NCBI GenBank assembly: GCA_024195265.1
Contig: JAJLRJ010000006.1
Location: 8,040,139-8,104,138 of the forward strand
Reading direction: 5' to 3'
Origin: Dendrophyllia cribrosa
Taxonomy: Eukaryota > Cnidaria > Anthozoa > Scleractinia > Dendrophylliidae
DNA length: 64,000 bases
Shown here: piece by piece, positions 9,982-22,305 of the stretch
How positions within the stretch are numbered: the first letter of the stretch is position 1
How the letters are laid out: the number at the start of each line of letters is the position of its first letter
Made by a program: the position numbers and the translations under genes
Notes under the pieces: model-generated
What the model was told of the DNA's origin: nothing
What the model saw: the letters and a program-made list of their open reading frames with translations, nothing else
Database searches by the model: none

Positions 9982-10874
9982 TTATAACATAGCAGGCAAA
10001 ATTATAGGGAAACCTTTCAGACTTTTTAAGAGTCACTCAGACTTAAAACTACCCGAAATGAAAATACTCTCTCGCAAATTGACAAGAAAAACTTTTCAAC
10101 TCACTGTGGTTGAATAAATTTCTAATCGGTCAAAGATACATTTGGCTGTTATGTACATCTGGAGAACATAGCCTAATTTTTATCGATAAAAGACACTTTA
10201 CGACAAAAACAAAGCAAGTTTTATTTAAGCGTACCTGTGTTTGAAGTTTTTGCCGCTTTGATAACAACAATAAATGGCGAGTTCAAACTTGCTTGCACGT
10301 TTGGCAATTTAATTGCTTTCTTTCCCTTTTTTAGCCTTATTCTTTCTCCTGTTAAACGTACATTGTCCCTTTCAGCAAAATCTGTCAAAGTTCTTTCCTT
10401 TGGTCCGCAGAAATCCGCACATATTCAATGAAGTGACGGAATTTTAAAACCTTTTATCGCCATGAATGAATTTCTTCGAGGTCTTCAACGTCGCAAACTG
10501 GCCTGCAGACGCCTGGTTAATCCACGTTGAACACAAATAATCGCTTCCTGTTTGGCGTAAAAAGTCGTAATTCACCTGCAGAATTTCTTTCTTACGTATC
10601 ATCCGATTTGCTACCTTTTTTATCGAAAAATCCCCGGCGAAACATGCGAGTGCTCCGTTCGTAAATTTTCTTCAAAATCCCGCTAAGCCAACTGAATGCA
10701 ACGAGAACGACGCGCTCAACCAATCACGAGTGAGAAATGCCGGTTTATGCTCGACCAATCAGGATCAAGTAATCATGCCCTCTTGATTACCAAAAGTACC
10801 CTCGTGATTAAGGAAAAATGCCCTCTGTCTCTGCTAATCAGCATTCAGTAATTTTGCCCGCTATGTTATAAAAC
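9982..10874. mobile_element. TIR element (~0.9 kb)
   Basis: TTATAACATAGCAGGCAAAA (9982-10004) is inverted at 10849-10874 (TTTTGCCCGCTATGTTATAA). A 64-codon open frame inside (10237-10431) is not supported as a gene. Confidence 0.55.
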
Positions 10875-10879
10875 GGTCA

Positions 10880-13800
10880 AAGTCAGCGCGAGCACTTTTC
10901 GGTTTAGATAGGGTAACCTTTGGTGAAGTCGTCGCTAATTTTATTTCGGGTGATATACAATACATAACAGTGCCAATCCATTTTACCACAATCGTGAGAA
11001 ATCTGAAACCACACGCACAATTTGTCAAAAATTACTTTAAAGTTGTTGTCCACTTAAACCCAATGCTTGCTACTACTACAACGACGTCCTTTCATCATCT
11101 TTATCAATCACCTACTTGAGTTATATGATATTTGTTCTCAGAATGTTTATTTTCAGAATAGCTCATGATGTATCATTATAATTTGTATATTTTGCCTTTG
11201 TTTTTGTATTTATGTATCAATAAATATATTGACAACTAAACCCGCATAAAATGCATGTTTGAGCATGTCATTTTGGATATTCATCTCTGAAAATTGTAAG
11301 GCTTCAGAATTCTATACTGCAGGCTATGTATATACATAACACAGACTTCGCCTTCGTTCAGTTTAATTGTTCATTGTTAAACAGAAAGTCGATGTTTAAG
11401 TTAAATGTCCTCACTTTTCTTAATTTAAACGTAGGAAAGCCATTCGAATGTTACTTTGCTGATCATAAACTAAAGCCATTGAGACACCAGACGATTTTAC
11501 ACCCTCACCGCGGCGATTGGCGAAAATCGCCATGCGTGCCTGTTTATAGCGACGGCGATTGCCACCAGCGATTGAAATTGCCGATATTTGATATGTCAAA
11601 TATCGGAGAAATTCGCTGGAGATTTTTGCTGGCCATCAATTTCGTCGTGGCGATTGTACAAAATCGCCTTGTGTGGCTGGCTTGTAATTAAGGGCAAGCG
11701 CAAGTGTACCAATGCTACTTCAACAATGTCCTTTTATCATCTTTATCACCTGCTTGAGTTATATGGTACTCGTTATTTTCGAATTCAACGTTTAAAACAC
11801 GAAGTTAAGGATAATCAAAGGATGAAATGAAGTAGAACCTTACCGATAGAAAACATTCAGTATAGGGTTGATGGGTCTAAAGTAGCTATAACTTATATTG
11901 TTAATACATCGTGCACAGTAACATTGCGGTTTTTTGCTTAATATTAATCAAAAGTTAATAATGATATTTTTTCAGCCAAACAGTTCCCGTTGCCATCGTG
12001 AAAAATACTAAGAGAAATTAAACTGCAAAGACGAAGAAAAGATATACCAAGAAGCTATTGCATAAAAAGTGTTAAAATCGTCTCAGACACACTTAAAAAA
12101 ATATACTGACCGCTTTTATTATTAACGTTAATCCGCAAGTGTTCTTCGCGGGTAAGAAGGCTAACTATATGTATAAGAGCATCTGGCTGTATTTTGACGG
12201 TCACAGAATGTATATTCGGCGTTAGGAGAAACAATATTTAGTTGTTTAACGCACATAAGCAGATCAAATCCGTTTAGCTTGCGTCCGTGGTAATACCATT
12301 TTATCTATAAGGGTGATTTATTTCTAAAAATAAAACCACCATGATGATTACCTCTCTTTCTTTACCGTTATACGGAAATTACTGAAAACCTATCCACTGT
12401 AAACTATTCACTTGATCTAGAAAATTTAATCCCACTAAATAAATATCTACGGTACCTTCAGTATCTCGAATAATTCTCACAAACTCTTCTTTTCCGTCCA
12501 AGCTGTCAATTCACTGACACAGACTAAAACTAGAATTTAGGGTCTTATATTTTCACCTGTTGTTACCATGGACTTTGCACAAAACAAAAATATGTTTATA
12601 TTCTCGAAAATGTCAATGCTTCCGTTATTAGCAGTGACCATTTAAATTTTATATAGTTTGCTCGCTTGTGTCGTTTTGGTTATTAGTCAAAGCCCCTTGA
12701 GCAAAATATGAACTTCACATTTCAGATGCGAAACAAAAATAGTTTTGCTTACAGTTTTTCGAGCTTCATGCTGAATAACAAATATGAATGCAGCAAATGA
12801 TTCTTTTCTATGTTTTAGGGACAACGAAATATTGTTATTTTGTTTTATGCAACCTTAATTCCCAAATCGCACCAAAGCTTTTTTAAAACAGTATTATAAC
12901 TAGAAATAATTATAAGCGTTTAGAAGTTTTAAAGGGGTTTCCGTGAGGAAGAAAATACATTTAAATAACTGAGTTATTTTAATTATACAAAGCTAGTAAT
13001 TTTATATTCGGCACAGCAAAACTATGGTTTGTTTCGAAATGTTTCGAATTAAAATAAATTGTTCTCTGTGGATGAATGATTGTTAAATTCATTCGCATGC
13101 GAAAGCCGATTTATTAAAATTCGCCTTGAATTTTCCAATTCGTTTTTTCCCGCTGAGGAGGTATATTTGCATTTAAGATGAACTCGTTTATCGTTTAATT
13201 CAATATCGTATTATTTCAAGTCGGAGTTCCCCTTGCTTTCCGATTGACGAGCCATATTAAAGATAGAAAAACGCGGGAAAGATCAAACAAGCAATTTCTA
13301 CATAACCAGTTTTTACTCTCCTTTCGACAAAAAGAGATTTCACAGCACCTGAATCAGTTTGAAACTCAACCTTTCGCCTGTGTAATCAGAAAGCGTCAAG
13401 GGACTCATCGTGAAACGAAAAAAAATAAGTCTTAAATTAATTACTTTGGCGTTAATTAAACTAAAAAGATTAAAGTTACTTGCCTGCTAACTTGACGTTT
13501 GAGAAACTATGGAGTTGTTTTGGAGCGAAGAATCGAACCTCGGTCACTCAGTTGAGGTGGTGAAAACACTTTCCGGAGTACACGAATAGTGAGCGGAAGA
13601 TATTATTAGCCGAACCTAAAGTAAGACATCCTTTATTTATTCACCTGCGCGTTTGACAGATAAATTAAAAACAACTGATCGGAGGCGCACTCGGCCCCAA
13701 CAATAGTCTTTTCATATGAGCTCTCGCTTAGCTTTCACCCAATTCAGCTGGTCCAACGAACAATAAATGGAAGCTGATTTTCTAACAGCCACGTTTTCTT

Positions 13801-13915
13801 TTATTAAATCATTTAAAGGTAGCCTTTTTAGCGGGGGATATTTCATTGCTGGTGGTATGTTCTGTTGTAGCATAAATTACCCGGCTTCTTCTTAAATGTT
13901 CACATTTTTCGTTAA
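10880..13915. other. No gene seen; duplicated block and one palindrome
   Basis: AT-rich non-coding DNA. A block of about 90 bp (CCTTTCATCATCTTTATCAA...TTGAGTTATATG) is repeated directly at about 11055-11150 and 11700-11790. Between the copies lies an imperfect palindrome (11500-11690) centred on CGATATTTGATATGTCAAAT. From 11830 to 13915 I see nothing recognisable. Confidence 0.6.
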
Positions 13916-13919
13916 AGGT

Positions 13920-14650
13920 GCCGTAGTGAAAACGGGAAAAATGGTTTAAACAAAAAAGCAGGCTGATATAATCCTTAATTTGCGCACACTTTTGTTCGAT
14001 CAAGACGTCATGAAACGAATCTTGTTCATTTGACAGCCTTCAAGTGGACGCATTATTCCGCATTAAAGGTTTGTTGATAAACATATGTCGGTCTGTGCAA
14101 GATGGTATGACCTTCGAACCTTCTCCAAAGAAAAATGCGTGATTTTAAGGCCTTAAATGTTTTTTTTTTTCATTCTAAGGCATTTCTGGTATTTGGAAAT
14201 GCAAATCTGACTTGAAGATAATTTTTGACAATCGATAATTAAAGGAAAAACATTTCCAAAGTTTCCATTCTTTATCGTTGCTTAGCAACAAAACCTCTCA
14301 CTGACCTGAGTGAGTGACGGGCAGTGAAAACGAGAAAAATGGTTAAAACAATAACATAACGGCAGGGTTAAATAATTTACAATTTACGTAAACTTGTGAA
14401 AGACAATGAAACAAACGCTCTAATAAAAAAAATGTTGATTTGACAGCTTTCAAGTGGAGGCATTAAAGGTATGTTGATAAACAAATGTCGGTTTGTGCAA
14501 GATGTTATGACCTTCGAAAAACTTTTAAAGCCTTTTTTTTATTCTAAGATATTTCCTGGAGTTTGATAAAGCAAATCTGACTAAAAGACAATTTTTGACA
14601 ATCACTAAAGTAACAATTTTCCAAAGTTTCCATCATTTACCATTACTTAG
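13920..14650. repeat. Tandem duplication of a ~350-400-bp block
   Basis: Landmarks recur in the same order: AGTGAAAACG.GAAAAATGG (13922, 14325), TTTGACAGC.TTCAAGTGG (14029, 14439), TATGTCGGTCTGTGCAAGAT-like (14083, 14486) and ATTTTTGACAATC (14221, 14591). The two copies have diverged with indels. No open frame is shared. Confidence 0.7.
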
Positions 14651-15061
14651 CAAGAAAACGACACACTACCACTGGTAAACTGACATATTTAGATTATAGA
14701 AAAAACATTCTTTACGTCTCCAAGACAAACACATTGTATTTCTAATTTTTAAATAAATTATTTTTAAATATGCATCTTACTCTTAAATTTATACTGTTTT
14801 TTTTTTTGCAAAATAGCCTGTCGTGCCAAGTTGTTCTCGTTTTGTGTTTTGACCAACTTGCGTATTTATTACAAAATTTAACATATAGTTTGTTTCTCAA
14901 ACTGAGAATCAATATTATCAAAACCACTACAGCAGTAAAACAACTGTTTGAAATTTGAACTTGAGGCAAATTCAATCTTATCACGTGATAACCATTTTGT
15001 TGATCACGTGATTAGTAAAATGGAATTTGCGATGAACGAGTTTCAACTCGCTGCGCGTCCG

Positions 15062-15194
15062 TTTATTATACCTGACGTCGTACCTTTTTGGTACGCTTCG
15101 GCGGCATATTAGGCGAGTTTGGTTGAGCCAAAATACCCATGGCGAGACCAAACGAGCCTAATATGCCGCCGAAGCGTACCAAAAAGGTACGATT
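15062..15194. repeat. Strong hairpin (GGTACGCTTCGGCGGCATAT)
   Basis: GTACCTTTTTGGTACGCTTC followed by GGCGGCATATTAGGC at 15078-15113 is almost perfectly inverted at 15148-15192. The loop contains a second weaker inverted pair (GTTTGG/CCAAAC). The 3' arm continues into GTATTTACCGTACCCAAATT, which is itself inverted at 16180-16208. Together this suggests a nested or composite foldback element spanning 15062-16208. Confidence 0.75.
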
Positions 15195-15661
15195 AGGTAT
15201 TTACCGTACCCAAATTCAGCCCAAAATCCGGTGATATTTTTAGCAGTTACGGTAAAAAATATAGCTGTCAGGCGTCCTATTGTGTTGCCCGCGAGGAGAC
15301 TGATACGAGTCAACAAACGGCGCAAAAAGTGATGAATGAAAAATAATTTTACTTTGAGTTTTATACAGTGAGCAAAGTGAGAAATCGTGGTAGCAAAATA
15401 CGTGTAAAACCTATCGGCATTTGAAAACGAGAAAATTACAGTGTATGCCGAAGAAATCATTTTACAAGTCTTATCTCGAGGGAACGAACACATAAATAGT
15501 GTAAATGTCACATGGAAGCTTCAAATACTCGCTTTAGCAGTTCAAACGTCCAGTTGGAGGAACTTTTGGAGCCAGAGATAAAGACGTTAATGGTTGCATT
15601 TTCACTGAACTTTGCACCATAAAATCGTGCGATATCAGGTCAGTGACTTGATATCGTAGGA

Positions 15662-16146
15662 TACCTTATTATAGGAAATTAACGCTCCTGTAAATTAAGG
15701 TCTTTGAAATTAACGCGACTTAAATTTCACGAATTGGATGGAAAATTTCTTTCGAATAAAGGACATTAACGCGAGAGAGGGGGCAAATTTTCAAAACGAA
15801 GAAAATTAACGCGATTATTGATGTCTCTAAAGAAATTTTGGCTGATTGTGTAGTACAAACTGAAAAAAACGGATATCGAGAACCGCTCTTCTGAAATCAA
15901 GAATGAACTGGAAATATTGTAGATGACATATCGTTGTAAAAGATTGAAAAATAGCGTGCAGAAAAGAGAAGGTTATTGTTTCCTAGTTGCTATATGTGTT
16001 CGGACGGTGTCCAGAATTTGGGGTGAAATTAAGGTCTCGGAAACTAACGCTCCACAATGTCGCGGAAATTAACGCTCACAAAAATTAACGCGAATTTTGA
16101 GAATTCGCGTTAATTTCATGGAGCGTTAATTTCCTATAATAAGGTA
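15662..16146. mobile_element. MITE with perfect 27-bp TIRs and repeated AAATTAACGC
   Basis: TACCTTATTATAGGAAATTA (27 bp in all, ending ACGCTCC) at 15662-15688 is exactly inverted at 16120-16146. The motif AAATTAACGC or a one-base variant recurs about eight times inside, on both strands toward the right end. No coding capacity. Confidence 0.8.
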
Positions 16147-16440
16147 CTAGGGCAGTAGCATAGGCTTCTGATTGGCTAATTGCGAATTTGGGTACGGTAA
16201 AAAGTAAATATCGCCTTTCATGTTCTTAGATATTGTTTTCTTGGACAAAATCATAAACTTTATCCTTTCAGAAAGTTTCAGAGACAATATCTGAAAAACA
16301 AACATTTATCTAAGGATATGAAGGTGATTTTTAATGCTAGACAGATTGCCTGTTAACCTTTTAATTCCAAATATTAAAATACAAATTCTCCTTTCTTGTC
16401 TCCGTACATGTATGGCAGCAGTAGTGAGAAGAAGTTGTTC

Positions 16441-16526
16441 ACTGATAATAATAATAATAATAATAACAATAATAATAATAATAAAAATGGAAAATTTCTT
16501 TGTTAAAAATAGCAATAATAATTTAC

Positions 16527-16562
<36 letters not shown>
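16441..16562. repeat. (AAT)n microsatellites
   Basis: Two runs of AAT/ATA at 16446-16485 and 16528-16562. The second abuts ACTTTATTCAAGCG. Read on the minus strand this is an AATAAAGT(ATT)n LINE-type tail. Confidence 0.85.
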
Positions 16563-16845
16563 TTTATTCAAGCGTCAATAAAAAATACAGTGATAACCAC
16601 TAATCGGGACACTATCTAAAATTCTAAAATATCAATTACAATGTACTTAAAATATTCTACACAATAACATACAATTAAATAAGTTCAAGATAAAATTCTA
16701 AAATATCTAAAATATCAAATACAATATGCTTAAAATATTCTACACAATAACACACAATTAAGTTCAAGATAAAATTCTAAAATATCAAATACAATTTACT
16801 TAAAATATTCTACACAATAACATACAATTAAGTTCAAGAACTATA
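16563..16845 (-). mobile_element. LINE 3' end (minus) with triplicated AT-rich unit
   Basis: Downstream of the (AAT)n run, a unit of about 75-80 bp with AAAATTCTAAAATATCAA, TACTTAAAATATTCTACACA and ACATACAATTAA.GTTCAAG occurs three times (about 16617, 16693, 16769). It probably represents retroelement 3'-UTR sequence on the minus strand. No protein part remains. Confidence 0.45.
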
Positions 16846-16929
16846 TAGCGTGCAGTTTTTGCATGCATTGTTTAAAAATTCATGTGAATCCACTTTCCTG
16901 ATGGTTCAAATATCTTGAGAATTCATCTT

Positions 16930-17531
16930 GGGTGATCATATCCTTAATTCTCATGACATTTTTGATTGATAAAGCATTGATATTACAAGAATATTACGAA
17001 GAACGATGCAAATTGCTAAACTGGAACACACTTGAACATCGAAGAGAATATCTGTCCCTAGTAGAATGTTATAAAACAGTGTTCGGATTGAATGGCCTAG
17101 ACTTAAAAGTAAAAACACTAGAGCTAGCCATCCGTATAAGATCCAAACGAAGTCAGCAAGGGTTAATTCCTTGAAGTACTCCTTCTTTGTAAGAATTATC
17201 AAAGACTGGAACAATTTACCAAACCATCTATTTGGAAATGATATTGACATCAATAGATTTAAAATGAATTTAAAAAAATGGATGAACATCATCTGGCTAC
17301 ATATTTATACATCATATTTTTCTGCTGCTTCAGCCGCCTGATGTTCGTATTCAAAATTTTAGATTTTATATTTTCTACAAGCATTGTTAACCACCTGTAT
17401 TATATATTTTTGTAGTTTATTAATTTAGTTAGTTAGTTAGTTAGTTAGGGGACCTAAAATAGGGGTAACCTCACGGTCCTCCTTTTTAAATACCGTTTTT
17501 CTGTATTTGAATAAAGTATTATTATTATATT
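16930..17531 (+). pseudogene. 5'-truncated LINE, C-terminal ORF2 end plus 3' tail
   Basis: The translated fragment (about 16945-17341, with a stop at 17172-17174 and the same frame continuing beyond it) includes YYEERCKLLNWNTLEHRREY, a region with RIRSKRSQQ, then SFFVRIIKDWNNLPNHLF and a final helix with NRFKMNLKKW. The block W-N-x-LP-xx-(L/I) followed by xxFKxxLxxW is the usual C-terminus of CR1/L2-clade reverse transcriptase ORFs. The 3' end at about 17508-17531 is AATAAAGTATTATTATTAT, a short-repeat tail. Only the last 130 or so codons remain, so it is a dead-on-arrival copy. Confidence 0.72.
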
Positions 17532-17926
17532 AAGGAGAAATTTGATGCTGATCACTCTTAGGGCTTAAAAGGTTAAAGTTCGATCATCGCATGTTCAATT
17601 TTACTGATCGCGAGGTCAATAAAATGGTTGTCACGTGACAAGATTTCAGTTTCCTCAAGTTTAATTTCAAACGGCTGTTTTATCCGATTTAGTGATTTTG
17701 ATAGTGGTAGTGCGTACATGTGGGCGTGTTTTCAGTCTCTTCGCGGAACTCATAAATGTAATGGAAATGATTTTCGTATGACTTTGAAGAACGGTTTCCC
17801 TGAATGTTCGCGATTTGTTTCATCCGCCAGTTGATGAAGGGATCAAAACAAGCTTTGCTCGTTTCCCGCTAAAAAAATCCCTAATATGGAAAGAGGGTTC
17901 TCCAAAGCAACTTTTGTCACAAGTGT

Positions 17927-18022
17927 AAACTAGCGGCGATATTTGCTGCAATTTCCCAAAACTCACCGCCAAGTTGCATCAGATTTCTAACAGTCGAATC
18001 GCTCTGAAATCGCCGCTAGTTT
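17927..18022. repeat. Short inverted repeat (AAACTAGCGGCGAT)
   Basis: AAACTAGCGGCGAT at 17927-17940 is exactly inverted at 18009-18022. The interior carries a second weaker GGCGAT pairing. Probably a tiny foldback MITE. Confidence 0.65.
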
Positions 18023-18309
18023 AGCGAAAAGTGCGAGAACACGTATGAACTATAATTTTTTCCGACTCTTACACTTAGAATATTGAAAAGCAAACATCCA
18101 AATTTGTCAAAATTACAAACGTATGGCTTAAGCTTTAAGAAAGTCACCCAGCGTTTGAATTTTATTTCATGAATCAATATTTGACTCTGGAAGGAAAAAA
18201 TTGAAACGCCTTCTTTAGATCGTTTGAATATCGACGGCTTCAAAGAAAAAAATTCTGGCAGGTTTACACCTCTGTTAAGGGATCTCAGTGGGTAGGAAGG
18301 CTTCATTGG

Positions 18310-18760
18310 GATAAAATAGTACTTTCCTGTGGTCCTGTGTGATATGCTGTAACGAGGGGTCTAACTTAGTTTGGAGTGTGTGGATAAAATCCTAAAATGT
18401 TACCATTCAAATTAACAACAATAACAACAACATTCTTTATTTATGCACGATAAAAAATCTTGCTTGTGGAGTCGTGTTTCTAGCTACAAATTAAAAACGT
18501 TTCCTGTGGTATCGTTTGTAATGCTGTGCAAGAAGGTTCTAACTACTCAGTAGCTTTGAATTCATTTGAATAGTAATACTTCAGGATTTTTTCCACAGAC
18601 TCAAAAGTTAGAGCTAGCTAATTAATACATCATATCAAACAGGACCACAGAAAAGTACTGTTTAGTAGCCGTTCATTTGAGTGGTTTTACAGTATGTAGG
18701 ATTTCATCCTCAGACTCAAAAGTTACAACAACCTATAGTATATATAGGACCACAGGAAAT
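18310..18760. repeat. R4 ~100-115-bp monomer array (four diverged units)
   Basis: Units contain CCTGTGGT / ACCACAGGAAAGTACTG, CATTTGAATGGT, AGGATTTCATCC and CAGACTCAAAAGTTAGAAC. Copies are diverged and partly inverted. The same unit forms the 21410-21830 array and the core of the 959-1164 MITE. Confidence 0.7.
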
Positions 18761-19139
18761 TTTAACACTGAAAAGAATCAACCTGGCAATCAAGAAGAAT
18801 ATCTGAAATTTGGACTGATGTGAGCAAAATTGAAATTATAGCAATTCGTGGTCATAATCAGTATAGAGAAAAGATTGATGATGTGGGATGATTTCAGCGA
18901 CAATATACTTTGTACTGAAACATTCTATGAGTTTTTATCATTTGAACTGTGGAATCTTATCATTGTACTATTTTCATACAAGAGCCGACGATCTCGGCAA
19001 TATCGTCTTCATCAAGGTAAAAGTTGCAAGTCATTCCGAACTTTGTATTATATACATTTTGTGCCCCCTGACGAAAGAATAAAAATACGTCATTGAAATG
19101 TCGGCTTCGATGCAATAACAGCGTGGTTTTAACTAATTA

Positions 19140-21400
19140 ACATTTACATGTGGAAGTCAGTGTACATTGCATATATTTCGGTTTTTCCTTTTTTAATGAA
19201 TGTAATTAGCCCAGTCAAATTCCACTGAACATTTTTAGCGTCTTTAAGCTATTTTTTTCCAGCGTCAGTGTACAAAATCGCAATTCACGTTTTTGGTGCA
19301 ATGATTTTGAGTATCAAGGGAAAAAAATTCTGGGCTTGTCAACATAAACGTATTGGGGTTAATCAACTGCTAACGACAGACGTTCATCCCAGTCAAATAT
19401 AACATTTCAGTGGCGTCCGGCAATACGCCCACCAGCTTGAGTGAATCAGCTGCCGCCGGGGGGGGGACAATGGGCGTCGGATCATATCTTGTCAAGCGTT
19501 GATAACCGACTAAATAAGTACTATGTATAATGTCCCTCCGAAGTAGTCACAGTTTATGAATGTTTATCAACATATCATGGGGCACAAAATTTTTATGTCA
19601 AAGCTGTCATCAGCTAAAAAATATAATGTATCGTAAGGCAGCCCATGCAGAGAATTTGTTAGTCACAACAATTTAAGGCCACCCGGCAGCCAGGCGTCCT
19701 AAAATTAATATTTCTTTATTATTTATGACTTTCATTTCTTTTAAATTATACTTCAGTTTAAGTAGTTGTAATGCCAAAAACAGCAAAATATATTTTGAAA
19801 TGGCTTTTGTGAACTTGGGGCCGCGCTAATTTAAATGTGTAAGGGTTAGCGACTCGAATTAATTTTCTAACCCAAATTTTACATACAACTGCAAATGAAA
19901 ACATGGCATAATTAAAATAGATAGAAATAAAAAAGAAGTCGTTTTGGGAAGTGTTTTGCCTGAACCTATCAAGATTTGTAATCAAACTCTTTCTTAACAA
20001 TAAAGGGTATTTATTTATTAAAAACTATAACTTTGTGATACGGCTAAAAGAAAAAGAGGCCGCATGCCTGGGTATACAAAGATAACCTGGCTGGCTGGTT
20101 CTAGAAATTGTCAGTAAAGCAGATGGTATATTTCATCAGTTGCGCATTGTAAGAACGAAGAAAAGAAACGGTTCACGATATTGAAAATTCTCGCTTGAAT
20201 TAATCAAAGCCATTTTCACTTGTTTATTTTGACAGAAGAAAAATATAAGGCAAGTATTCGGTATTAAAAAATACTAATCCTACGTATGTAAAAGTTTTTT
20301 TATATTAGTTTTAGATGTGAGACTTTCGAGCCCTGAGGAATCGAAATCTTCGATAGCATGTCCTTAAATTAGTATAGCTTGGATAAAATAAATACTATTT
20401 ACAATGAAATGTCGATGCGAGAGTGGTATACAGTTGTAAAGGATTCGCCTAACAAACTATAGACACAATCCGTCTCTATATATCACTTTGTTTTGCTACT
20501 ATTAAACTAACACCCAGCAATCATAAAAAATGCTGAGCTTTTATCCGTTTATCATTTTAAGAAATTCTACCTTGTATTTGTCTAATTTTTAATCTTACCT
20601 TAGACTATGGCCCACAATGGATTTTCAACACATCCTTGATGAGTGTCCATCGATCGTCAAGGATGCATCTAATGACCAACTCCCACTTGACAGCGAGGCT
20701 ATCTGTCGGAACCTCGTTGTGGCGTCTATTGTTTATGCCATAAGTTTCGACATAAAGAATAACCCGGAAAATAATTTTGACACCTCGCTCCAACTGGATT
20801 TTATCCTTCTCTAACTTAACTCATTTTTAGATGTAGAAAATCATATCAGGGTTTTCGTCGCATTTCCTCTTAGCCGCTAGGAAATATATGTGTTTCTTTG
20901 CACGCCCGGATTCAATTGCGAGTTGAATTTGCATTCGAAATATTCAGTAAGGTGCCGTTGTTTATATTTTGAATTGAAAAAAGGCAGCTGCTTCAAAGTT
21001 TGTGTATTTTAAATAGCAGGCGTTTTGGTACATCTCTCTTAAACCTTCACTGTATGTGCTTTTAATTGGCAAATTCGTCAATTGTTGAGGAACTAATTTT
21101 GTTGAATCCACATTGTCTTCTGTAAAGCAAATGGAGACTATTCGCCTCAATTCACATTGATTGTGTTTAAATAAACTCGTTTACTTTAGTTTGGCGATAT
21201 TTTTGTCATTGTCATGTGATTTTTAACATGGATTTTTTTTGTTCAGTCATATTTTCACTATTTATCTCTTTTTTAATATAATTCTAGTGAAGAATTTTGT
21301 TTCCTCCTACTTTTCGTTCTTTCACTGCTAATTGTGGTCAAACGTACGAAAAATTAAATTATAAAATACCCATTGCAAATTTATTTTTGCAGACAAACGA
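19140..21400. other. No gene recognised
   Basis: AT-rich sequence. A frame at 20605-20814 is open on both strands for about 62-65 codons with no recognisable protein and no shared splice context. A 10-bp G run sits near 19457. I see nothing else to annotate. Confidence 0.55.
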
Positions 21401-21409
21401 AAAACCGTT

Positions 21410-21830
21410 TTTCGTAACAGCACCACTGGAAAGTACTGCTCAGTAGCTTTCATTTGAATGGTCACACTTTAGGATTTCATCCACAGACTCAAAAGTTAGA
21501 ACCAACTTGTACAACATAATAAACAGTACCACAGGAAAGTACTGCTCATTTGAATGGCCATGCAGTAGGATATCATCCACAGATTTAAAAGTTAGAACCA
21601 CGTTTTATAGCATAATATGCAGTATCGAGGAATGTACTGCTCAGTAGCTTTCATTTGAAAGGTCACACTTTAGGATTTCATCCGCAGATGCAAAAATTAG
21701 TACTGTCTTGTACAGGATAATACTGACAGCACCTCTGGACACTACTGCTCCAAATCTTTATTTGAATGGTCACACTTTTGTGTTTCATCCACAGACTTCA
21801 GTGTTAGAACCATACTACCAGACTCAAAGT
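21410..21830. repeat. R4 ~100-115-bp tandem array (four units)
   Basis: Successive units starting at about 21421, 21525, 21620 and 21725 read ACCACTGGAAAGTACTGCTC, AGTAGCTTTCATTTGAATGG, TCACACTTTAGGATTTCATC, CACAGACTCAAAAGTTAGAA. The best-preserved copies are the first two. Confidence 0.85.
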
Positions 21831-21968
21831 TTAAATTTGGCGATCACAGAAGTGAGGACAAATCTAAAATTGCAACCGCTCATAGAAGATTCACAACATT
21901 TGTATTTGCTATGGCCGTTTTTAACTTATGGAGCGCTTGCGATGAGGGAGTCAGTGCCGATTTTGAAC

Positions 21969-21990
21969 CCCCCCCCCCCCCCCCCCCCCT
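21969..21990. repeat. Poly-C tract (~21 bp)
   Basis: Uninterrupted C run at the start of non-repeat sequence. Similar G/C runs occur at 50949-50983, 52052-52071, 53105-53124, 55768-55800 and 57017-57040. The assembled length of such runs is unreliable. Confidence 0.85.
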
Positions 21991-22305
21991 TCGCAGGGCT
22001 ACTGTGGTTATGGTTATATTCCCGCGCTTTGGGTGGTATCCCTGAGCTAGAATTCGGTGAAAATTAGCTAGCTTCTGGTGTCCCCGTTGTTATTACATTC
22101 ATTTGACTTCGGAAACTGGACATATACAAGCGCGTGAGATAACACCACCAAGGATGGGACTAGCCTGCCCATGGACGTATCCCTTTTCCGCGTGAAGCAA
22201 AACGGAGACATTCATCGGATAACAAACTAGCAAAGCACTTGACAAAATGTGAAATGCAATATTTATGAGTGCTTAGGAGGGAGAAACCCTTACAAATCCT
22301 TCTGG

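Noticed and set aside
11326..11691. 121-codon plus frame
   Set aside because: Its second half runs through an imperfect palindrome (11500-11690) and the protein has no recognisable features.
13510..13585. tRNA-like B-box (GGTTCGATTCT, minus strand)
   Set aside because: No matching A-box, acceptor stem or anticodon arm could be assembled, so it is probably chance or a very decayed SINE.
20605..20814. Overlapping 62- and 65-codon frames on both strands
   Set aside because: Both strands are open in the same place, with no family match, no acceptor or donor pair and no paralogue to test.
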